A DNA stretch of 7,259 nt, from positions 1-7,259 of the forward strand of contig JAUWPX010000068.1 in NCBI GenBank assembly GCA_030611395.1. The letters run 5' to 3'. Positions within the stretch are counted from its first letter, which is position 1, and the number at the start of each line of letters is the position of its first letter. Positions 1-5,758 of this stretch are shown here, piece by piece. The notes beneath the pieces are model-generated. The model made no database searches and was not told where the DNA came from. It worked only from the letters and a program-made list of their open reading frames with translations. This stretch comes from Bacteroidota bacterium (lineage in GTDB: Bacteria > Bacteroidota > Bacteroidia > Bacteroidales > VadinHA17). The position numbers and the translations under genes were made by a program.

Positions 1-454
1 TATACATGCTCACCCCTCTGCCTAAAGTGCAGAACCAGAGATTGCCTTGGCTATCCTCAAGGATAGACCTAACATAATTATTACTTAATCCCTCTTTTTC
101 GGTAAAATGTGTAAAGGATTCGCCATTATACATGCTCACTCCTCCTCCATCTGTGCCAAACCATAGATTGCCTTGGCTATCCTCAAGGATAGACCTAACA
201 TAATTATTACTTAAGCCCTCTTTTTCGGTAAAATGTGTAAAAGTTTCGCCATTATACATGCTCACCCCTCCTCCATAAGTGCCAAACCATAGATTGCCCT
301 GGCTATCCTCCAGGATGGACAAGACATCATTATTACTTAAGCCCTTTTTTTGGGTAAAATGTGTAAAAGTTTCGCCATTATACATGCTCACTCCTCCGCC
401 ATTAGTGCCAAACCAGAGATTGCCATGGCTGTCCTCCAGGATGGACGAGACATA
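1..454 (-). repeat. 126-bp tandem repeats encoding 42-residue propeller blades
   Basis: The segment attgcc plus its flanks recurs at 41, 167, 293 and 419, exactly 126 bp apart, which is 42 codons in frame. The two copies starting at 41 and 167 differ at only about six of 126 positions; the more gene-proximal copies at 293 and 419 are somewhat more diverged. Each unit encodes one Reg_prop repeat with the shared stretch SMYNGExFTHFTxKxGLSNN. Copies continue to the left edge, so the total number is unknown. Confidence 0.92.
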
Positions 455-1030
455 TAACGAATTCATCCCCTGTTCTATATCCAGGTATTTCATATTAACT
501 CTGGCGTTATCTTTCATGCATGGTGGTAAGGCCTTAACTGGTTGAGGTTGAATGCAGGGCACAACTTTCCCTTTAGCGGGTATGGGCACACCAGTGGGCA
601 CAGTATCTCCGTTGGAGTTAACCAGCATAAAAGAAGAGGTATCTACACCGGGAGTAAAAGTTTTGAGGGAGTCTCTATTTACAGGAATGACGGTGAGGGC
701 TTCCGGTATTCTATGTATGTTAAGGTTGGTGAGAACCACCTCTGGTTCACCTGCAGGAATTATTTTAGGTTGTGCTACACTATCGGGATGGATAGCTTTG
801 CCTTTGGCCGGAACAGGCACCCCTGTTTTTATTGTATCACCCAGAGAATTGATCAAAGGTTGAATTGTGTCTCCTGTCACTTGGTTGATGATATAGCCTT
901 CTTCGGTGTTTAATGCAACTGTTTGCGGAGCCGGATACAAAGGGGGCATTTCATCAGATGCGCTTTGCCTGTCGCTATTGCAGGAAGCGAGAAGCAAGAT
1001 AATAGTGAAGTATGTGAATGCTTCTTTCAA
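1..1030 (-). CDS. Lipoprotein with two-component-regulator propeller (Reg_prop) repeats, 3' end outside window
   Basis: The frame is open from 1030 to the left edge (343 codons) with no stop. From a TTG start at 1030 it begins MKEAFTYFTIILLLASC, a short hydrophobic signal ending in a lipobox (LLASC), so Cys17 would be the lipidated residue and the protein envelope-anchored. Residues about 18-200 are a proline-rich, low-complexity linker in which the module GDTxxTGVPxPAKGK occurs twice (residues 64-78 and 141-155). From about residue 195 come 42-residue repeats containing ILEDSxGNLWFGTxGGGVSMY, the Reg_prop signature; GNLWFGT-like cores start at 204, 246, 288 and 330. In Bacteroidota such repeats form periplasmic beta-propeller sensor domains, often fused to histidine kinase or other signalling outputs. 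Any output domain here would lie beyond position 1, so a kinase cannot be claimed. No ATG is available: the frame upstream is open to a TAA near 1100 but lacks ATG. The start is therefore inferred from the signal peptide. The gene is separated from the barrel gene by a 525-bp gap. Confidence 0.85.
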   Translation of the reverse strand, partial: MKEAFTYFTIILLLASCNSDRQSASDEMPPLYPAPQTVALNTEEGYIINQVTGDTIQPLINSLGDTIKTGVPVPAKGKAIHPDSVAQPKIIPAGEPEVVLTNLNIHRIPEALTVIPVNRDSLKTFTPGVDTSSFMLVNSNGDTVPTGVPIPAKGKVVPCIQPQPVKALPPCMKDNARVNMKYLDIEQGMNSLYVSSILEDSHGNLWFGTNGGGVSMYNGETFTHFTQKKGLSNNDVLSILEDSQGNLWFGTYGGGVSMYNGETFTHFTEKEGLSNNYVRSILEDSQGNLWFGTDGGGVSMYNGESFTHFTEKEGLSNNYVRSILEDSQGNLWFCTLGRGVSMY

Positions 1031-1313
1031 TTTTTTATTGTTATATGTGCTACAACGGGAGTCTCTGCACAAACCCCTAATATATTTAAATACTTACAAT
1101 ATTATTCAATTTAAATGTATTTGTGTGCATTTTGGCTGAAAAATAATTATTACAAGTATTCCATATTGCTAATAGATGCTTAAACTTACTAAAACGTTCC
1201 ATTTTTACTACTCAAATACAGGACAGGTTAAAATGAAGTTTTCAATACCTGCCTGTAGTTGCTATCGTTTGGGGTAAAGTTATTTGGTTTTATAAATAAC
1301 CCAATCTTCAGAT

Positions 1314-1413
1314 TGTCCGTCCGAATGTACCCTGCCCGTCCGGTCAGGCGGGCGTTCAGTACGGGCGGGCCGTCTGTTGACTGCCTGCCCGGATGACTCC
1401 GGTCGGACAGGCC
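1314..1413. repeat. GC-rich nested inverted-repeat element
   Basis: Bases 1311-1420 are about 66% G+C by direct count (73 of 110), while the flanks are clearly AT-rich. Three inverted pairs are visible. 1314-1323 (tgtccgtccg) pairs with 1400-1409 at 9 of 10 positions. 1331-1339 (cctgcccgt) pairs with 1361-1369 with one G-U wobble. 1383-1391 (gcctgcccg) pairs with 1404-1412 with one mismatch. The pairings overlap, so alternative folds are possible. The island fits a dispersed REP-like palindromic element rather than a gene. It lies far downstream of the barrel stop and lacks a T-tract, so a simple intrinsic terminator is less likely. Copy number in the genome cannot be seen here. Confidence 0.6.
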
Positions 1414-1464
1414 GACTGATTTTACAAACAACTGCTATTATACCCTTGAATTTCCTGAAATTTA

Positions 1465-1492
1465 TATAAATAAAGACACTTGTTTATTTATA
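1465..1492 (-). terminator. AT-only perfect hairpin, possible 3' end of the barrel transcript
   Basis: A 10-bp perfect inverted repeat (tataaataaa at 1465-1474 and its complement at 1483-1492) encloses the 8-base loop gacacttg. It lies 64 bp past the barrel gene's annotated stop. The stem has no G-C pair, so it would be weak as a terminator, and in AT-rich DNA it could arise by chance. It overlaps the end of the alternative reading frame discussed for the barrel gene. Confidence 0.25.
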
Positions 1493-1555
1493 ATCGCAAA
1501 ATATTTAGTTGCAAAACTCAAGAAGATATTGAAGCCGATGTGAGAGGTTATAGAA

Positions 1556-2239
1556 TTACCAAAAACCAGGCGAATAGAGATTCCTGCTGCTAAATGGAGA
1601 TTGTCCGTAGGGATTGAACCTGTAGCAGGGATTAAGTCCGTCACTGTATTCCACTTGTGCGCCAATTGTAAACGCATTTGAGATCTTATACTTAGCGCCA
1701 AGCGTAAACCGGTCAAAATGATCATTCCGGGATAATGATGAGTTGAGCCGGAAAGGAGAATAATTATTTGCTGAAAATTTGCTTGTATAAGCACTTCCAT
1801 AAACCAGTAGTTTATTATTTACAAGATAATTACCTGAAGCAAACATTGCAAAATCGGAGGTAAGCCTGCCAGGTAAGCTGCCCTGTTCAATACTACCAGG
1901 GGCAAACTGATTGAATACCGAAGTATGATTATTCATTAAAATACCTCCCACACTGAGGTTAAATCGTGAAGAAATATTAAAATTTAATATTGGAGCAATA
2001 TAAGATGACATCATAGGACTTCCGGTAAATGAAGAAAAAAATGAAGTACCAAGTTGCACATCAACATTCATGAGCTGCAGGTCTTCACTACTATGGCCTA
2101 TATTCAGGCTATCAAGAAAATATTTTTCAGGACCCGGAGCCGGCATAAAGTAAGCATCGGGAAAATGATAAAACCATTGTGAATTTGCCGAAATAAAAGG
2201 CAAGAAAAATAATGTTATGATCAGAATTCTATACTTCAT
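1556..2239 (-). CDS. Predicted outer-membrane beta-barrel-like protein, possibly truncated at the C-terminus
   Basis: This 227-residue protein starts at an ATG and opens with MKYRILIITLFFLPFISANS, a clear Sec signal peptide probably cleaved after about residue 20. The mature part is rich in Ser, Asn, Phe and Tyr and alternates short strand-like segments with turns, for example FTLGAKYKI (178-186) and FTIGAQVEYSDG (190-201). This suggests a small outer-membrane barrel of Bacteroidota type, loosely like PorP/SprF-type proteins, but I cannot assign a family. It ends in SPGFW; a terminal aromatic residue is common in outer-membrane proteins. However, the neighbouring frame directly downstream continues with two good strands (ISIRLVFGN, SHIGFNIF), so the real C-terminus may be lost by a one-base frameshift near 1592-1594. 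It lies 57 bp after the RSH gene on the same strand. Its function is unknown. Confidence 0.75.
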   Translation of the reverse strand: MKYRILIITLFFLPFISANSQWFYHFPDAYFMPAPGPEKYFLDSLNIGHSSEDLQLMNVDVQLGTSFFSSFTGSPMMSSYIAPILNFNISSRFNLSVGGILMNNHTSVFNQFAPGSIEQGSLPGRLTSDFAMFASGNYLVNNKLLVYGSAYTSKFSANNYSPFRLNSSLSRNDHFDRFTLGAKYKISNAFTIGAQVEYSDGLNPCYRFNPYGQSPFSSRNLYSPGFW

Positions 2240-2262
2240 AGTTATTTACCCAAAATGATTAT

Positions 2263-2293
2263 CAAATTATAAAATTAATAAAAATGAGTCAAA
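2263..2293 (-). promoter_or_regulatory. Weak Bacteroidota-type promoter candidate before the barrel gene
   Basis: Reading the minus strand, TTTG (2293-2290) is followed about 18 bases later by TATAATTTG (2271-2263), close to the Bacteroidota pattern of TTTG then TAnnTTTG but with one extra base in the second element. It sits 24 bp upstream of the barrel start codon, in the 57-bp gap after the RSH gene. The gap is so AT-rich that a chance match is quite possible, and read-through from the RSH gene may also serve this gene. Confidence 0.22.
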
Positions 2294-2296
2294 ACG

Positions 2297-4498
2297 TCAA
2301 ATACTTACCTCACTCACCTTACTCACCTTAGTAACACCATTAATCTTCTCCAGTTTCCTTACGAGTCCCTCCAAAATTCTATTACCGGCAACAAGTACTT
2401 TCAGGTTACCTTCAAACAAACCTTCTTTTGATTCAACAGATATTGATCTCATATTTACCCGCATATAATTTGCAATAACATCTGTTATTCTATTGATCAT
2501 CCCTATTTCATCCACTCCGGATATTCGTATATTTGCCAGAAACGACTCAGACCCGGCAGGCTTTGTCCATCTTACCTTAACAATCCTGTATCCGAAATTT
2601 GAATATAGATATGGTGCGTTTGGACAGTTTATCTGATGAATTTTTATTCCTTCGCTAATAGTAACAAATCCGAATATTTTATCACCAAATGCTGGCATAC
2701 AACATTTTGCAAGTTTATAGTCCAGGTCTTTTACCTTATCTTCAATAATCAGGAAATCATCAAAAGACCCGGCTACCGGCAATTCTTTTCGGGGTTCATC
2801 TTTTGTAATTTCCTTCGAAGGCAATATATCTTTTCCCGGTTTGGAAAGGATTTCCTTTATCTCACTAATATCAATCTTTTCAGTTTGAATCATCCAATAC
2901 AGATCCTGTGCAAGCTTTAATTTATAAAAAGAAAGAAGCTTTATTACAACCGGATCGGAATAACGAATTTTCCAGTTTTTTAACCGGCGGATCAGTATTT
3001 CTTTCCCGGCTTCAGCAGCTTTGAGTTTTTCTTCATTCAGAGTTTGTTTAATCTTTGTTTTTGCCTTTGAGGTTATCACAAAGTTCAACCAGTCTGTTTT
3101 AGGTTTCTGATTCTTTGAGGTAAGGACAGAAACTCTGTCTCCATTTTTCAAAATATGCCGGATAGGCACATTTTTTCCGTTCACGTTACCTGCAATACAG
3201 GCAGCTCCTACATCAGAATGTATCTCAAAAGCAAAATCAAGAACTGTTGCACCGGCTGGCAATTGCTTCAAATCACCGTTTGGGGTGAAAATATATATTT
3301 CATCAGAATATAAACCGGATTTGATCTGCTCATAGAAATCAAGAGATGTTGATTCCTGGGAATCAAGAATCTCACGCATCCTTGTCAACCATGAATCCAG
3401 TTTGCTATCACCTTTGCCGCTTTTGTACCTCCAGTGAGCAGCATAACCCTTCTCTGCAATTTCATTCATACGTGAGGTACGTATCTGAACTTCAACCCAT
3501 CTGCCTTTTGCACCTACTACAGTTGTGTGTAAAGATTCATAACCATTTGATTTTGGAATGGATATCCAATCCCTTAATCTTTGTGGGTTTGGCTGGTAAA
3601 TATCTGTAACTATAGAATATGCCTGCCAGCAATCTTTCTTTTCCTTTTTTTCCCTGGTTTCCAATATTATTCGAATGGCAAAAATATCATAAACTTCTTC
3701 AAAATTCACTTCCTGTTTTTTCATCTTTTGCCAGATAGAGTGAATGCCTTTAAGACGACCTTTAATTTCGAAATTCAATCCACGATTATTAAATTTCTCT
3801 TTTAATGGTTTAACAAATTCCCTGATAAATCTGTTCCTGCGTAAAGTTGACTCTCTTATTTTTTCTGCAATAGAATTATATATATCAGGTTCCAGGAATT
3901 TTAAAGATATATCCTCCATCTCAGATTTGATATTGTAGAATCCCAATCTATGCGCTAAAGGGGCATACAAATAATATGTTTCAGAAGCTATTCTAAGGTG
4001 TGATTCATTATCCCTGGCATCAAGTTTTCGCATTACTTCCATCCTTTCAGCCAGCTTAATAAGTATTACCCTGATATCATCTGCAAGATTAACAACCAGC
4101 TTCCTGAAATGGTCAGGTTGGTACGAAGTTTTTTGAGTATCCAGATCAGATATCTTTCCTAACCCTCTAACAATATCGGAAATCTGAAAATCAAGAGTTT
4201 TTTTCAGGTCGTTTTCAGTGATCTTTGTTATGGTTGTGATATCTTTGAGAAGTGCCCCGATTACCGATATATAGCCAAGTCCCATTTCTCCGGCTACTAT
4301 TTTCGCAACCGATGTAATATGGTAAATTACAGGTTCGCCGGTATAAGTTACTTTGCCATTACATTCCTCAGTAACAAGTTGGTATGCCTTCCTGATCTGT
4401 TTCAACTCTTTCCTGGCAGGAGCTACATGGAAAGACCTGAGAAGTCCCCTGTATCTGTTTTTAATCTCTTTTTCAGTAATAACCGGTAGAACTAGCAT
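2297..4498 (-). CDS. RelA/SpoT homologue: (p)ppGpp synthetase with degenerate HD hydrolase domain
   Basis: This is a full-length long RSH protein of 733 residues from the ATG at 4498; a TTG 12 bases upstream (4510) would add four residues. Domain order is HD (about 40-185), synthetase (about 240-360), TGS (about 400-461), helical region, zinc-finger-like CC...H...C (Cys599, Cys600, His621, Cys625) and ACT (about 652-731). The synthetase makes pppGpp/ppGpp from ATP and GTP/GDP; YDIFAIRI, the NGYESLHTT motif and EVQIRT with Glu336 are all present. The HD site looks dead: the family's HD-x-x-ED stretch is KDITTIT here (Lys85-Asp86, with both acidic residues lost), and the conserved LADRLHN is LAERMEV. 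The charge motif between the domains is RLRD (307-310), nearest to the RXKD of bifunctional enzymes. The C-terminal domains are those that couple RSH proteins to ribosomes. It follows the esterase gene after tandem TAA stops, about 15 bp away, suggesting co-transcription. Bacteroidota often carry two long RSH proteins; this one probably depends on a hydrolase encoded elsewhere. Confidence 0.95.
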   Translation of the reverse strand: MLVLPVITEKEIKNRYRGLLRSFHVAPARKELKQIRKAYQLVTEECNGKVTYTGEPVIYHITSVAKIVAGEMGLGYISVIGALLKDITTITKITENDLKKTLDFQISDIVRGLGKISDLDTQKTSYQPDHFRKLVVNLADDIRVILIKLAERMEVMRKLDARDNESHLRIASETYYLYAPLAHRLGFYNIKSEMEDISLKFLEPDIYNSIAEKIRESTLRRNRFIREFVKPLKEKFNNRGLNFEIKGRLKGIHSIWQKMKKQEVNFEEVYDIFAIRIILETREKKEKKDCWQAYSIVTDIYQPNPQRLRDWISIPKSNGYESLHTTVVGAKGRWVEVQIRTSRMNEIAEKGYAAHWRYKSGKGDSKLDSWLTRMREILDSQESTSLDFYEQIKSGLYSDEIYIFTPNGDLKQLPAGATVLDFAFEIHSDVGAACIAGNVNGKNVPIRHILKNGDRVSVLTSKNQKPKTDWLNFVITSKAKTKIKQTLNEEKLKAAEAGKEILIRRLKNWKIRYSDPVVIKLLSFYKLKLAQDLYWMIQTEKIDISEIKEILSKPGKDILPSKEITKDEPRKELPVAGSFDDFLIIEDKVKDLDYKLAKCCMPAFGDKIFGFVTISEGIKIHQINCPNAPYLYSNFGYRIVKVRWTKPAGSESFLANIRISGVDEIGMINRITDVIANYMRVNMRSISVESKEGLFEGNLKVLVAGNRILEGLVRKLEKINGVTKVSKVSEVSI

Positions 4499-4513
4499 CA
4501 GGGAGTCCAATTA

Positions 4514-5677
4514 TTAATCCAATTTCAAAAAGTTCATAACAGCCTTATTGCCTATAAGAGCATTAGCAGGTATAGGATTATCCCTATCAAAAATTTTCAG
4601 GTCATCTTGTAGTAATATAGTAACAAAATCTTCCTTATAGCCATTATCATAAGGTATTGATCCTATTCTTAACTGCAAATGATGAGCCAGAAAATTATAT
4701 GCAGCTGTTCTTTTTGAGTAGCCATAATCATGTTTTTCTGCAGGCAAATGAACGTTCTCTACTTTATGTTCAGCGTTGTAAAGTGAATATACTCTTTGGA
4801 TATATGGATATTCAATACGTGGAGTATTTCTTGTCCAATCAGCTCCGTTAGAGATCAGCAATAAAGGCCTTGGAGCACAAAGGGCTGCAATTTCAACATT
4901 ATTAGTTTGATGATGGTCACTTTTATGAATAGGCATTCCGCTTTCACAAACACAACCTCCGAAGAAATGAGCTGATACCTGAACAACCGGCACCGATACT
5001 TTTACTCTATCATCAATAGCGGTTAAAATGAATGTCTGAGTACCACCACCTGATCCGCCTGTCATTCCAATTCTTTTTGAATCAACATCAGGGCGTGATA
5101 TCAAATACTCTAATACTCTTTTGCTGTTCCATGTCTGAAGTAATAAAGCTATAGGTATATCATGACTTACCTGCTGAGATTCTCCAAATCCTACCATATC
5201 ATAAGCAAATACTACTGCTCCCATCCTGGCTAAAACAGCACTCCGTATTTGCACATCGTCAGTAAAGCGTTTATTTTTCATATGCCCGTGAGGACAAAGT
5301 ACCGCCGCATATTTTTCCTGTTTTTTTGTTGGTATGTAAAGGTTTCCTGTAATATAAAATCCGGGAAAACTCTCTATCGCAATATTTTCTACGACATACC
5401 CATCCATTATGCGTGTATTTTTAATTACCGGATTGAATTCTCCATTAATTTCGGGCATTTGTTCCAGTTTCATTCCCTGAATTATACCTTGTTTTATTAT
5501 TTCTGCTCTTCTCTCCCATGAATTTATATCATCCCATTCCATCGCAAACTTTTTCATCATAATATTTGCTTCATCCTCTGTCCAGTGGTATCCCTGACAT
5601 AACATGCTATCCTGACCATATCCGGTTAGTATAAAGCAAATAAAAACCAGCGATATTAAATACTTAATAATTTTCAT
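4514..5677 (-). CDS. Secreted alpha/beta-hydrolase, acetyl-xylan-esterase-like
   Basis: This 387-residue protein starts with MKIIKYLISLVFICFILTGYGQ, a Sec signal peptide ending in GYGQ, so it is exported to the periplasm or beyond. An alpha/beta-hydrolase core follows: strand and oxyanion-type segment VLCPHGH (126-132), FAYDMVGFGES (157-167), and a nucleophile elbow GMTGGSGGG with Ser209 as likely nucleophile. Asp280 (SNGAD) and His316 (EKHDYG) are in the usual positions to complete a Ser-Asp-His triad. The layout matches bacterial acetyl-xylan-esterase-like or Abhydrolase_7-type proteins that remove acyl groups from sugars. The actual substrate is not readable from sequence; other carboxylesters, or a related peptidase fold, are possible. 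It lies 81 bp downstream of the GH20 gene on the same strand, which supports a role in glycan breakdown. It ends in two consecutive TAA stops just before the RSH gene. Confidence 0.88.
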   Translation of the reverse strand: MKIIKYLISLVFICFILTGYGQDSMLCQGYHWTEDEANIMMKKFAMEWDDINSWERRAEIIKQGIIQGMKLEQMPEINGEFNPVIKNTRIMDGYVVENIAIESFPGFYITGNLYIPTKKQEKYAAVLCPHGHMKNKRFTDDVQIRSAVLARMGAVVFAYDMVGFGESQQVSHDIPIALLLQTWNSKRVLEYLISRPDVDSKRIGMTGGSGGGTQTFILTAIDDRVKVSVPVVQVSAHFFGGCVCESGMPIHKSDHHQTNNVEIAALCAPRPLLLISNGADWTRNTPRIEYPYIQRVYSLYNAEHKVENVHLPAEKHDYGYSKRTAAYNFLAHHLQLRIGSIPYDNGYKEDFVTILLQDDLKIFDRDNPIPANALIGNKAVMNFLKLD

Positions 5678-5758
5678 TGTTTTATTCCTTTTATATTTTG
5701 TTAATACTATTCAATACTTTTTTCAATGTCAGATAGATCTGTTAAAACTTTCATTTTT

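Larger units (their letters stand above)
1031..1555. other. Gene-free interval between barrel gene and propeller lipoprotein
   Basis: I find no convincing gene in this 525-bp stretch on either strand. It should hold the promoter and leader of the propeller gene (about 1031-1230, AT-rich) and the 3' end of the barrel transcript (about 1462-1555). No strict Bacteroidota promoter (TTTG then TAnnTTTG) was found in front of the propeller gene. The middle (about 1314-1413) is a GC-rich inverted-repeat island and 1465-1492 is an AT-only hairpin, both listed separately. If the barrel gene is frameshifted, coding would extend down to 1462. Confidence 0.7.

Noticed and set aside
1..454. CRISPR array
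   Set aside because: The regular repeats are 126 bp, in-frame and coding for propeller blades, with no alternating unique spacers.
279..1139. Several plus-strand reading frames of 60-120 codons
   Set aside because: They lie antisense to the propeller lipoprotein, whose frame shows a clear signal peptide and repeats; the plus-strand repeats only mirror the 126-bp DNA repeat.
1228..1431. 67-codon minus-strand reading frame across the GC-rich island
   Set aside because: It mostly translates the inverted-repeat island plus AT-rich flank, has no recognisable domain, and GC-rich sequence lacks stops by chance.
2636..3938. Plus-strand reading frames opposite the RSH gene
   Set aside because: They are antisense to a gene with continuous, recognisable RSH domains and show no protein-like features of their own.
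4508..4510. TTG as start of the RSH gene
   Set aside because: It directly follows the tandem TAA stops of the esterase; the ATG at 4498 costs only four residues and is the more usual codon. Not excluded.
5678..5758. Promoter in the gap between the GH20 and esterase genes
   Set aside because: The gap is AT-rich but contains no TAnnTTTG-type element at a sensible spacing from a TTTG box.
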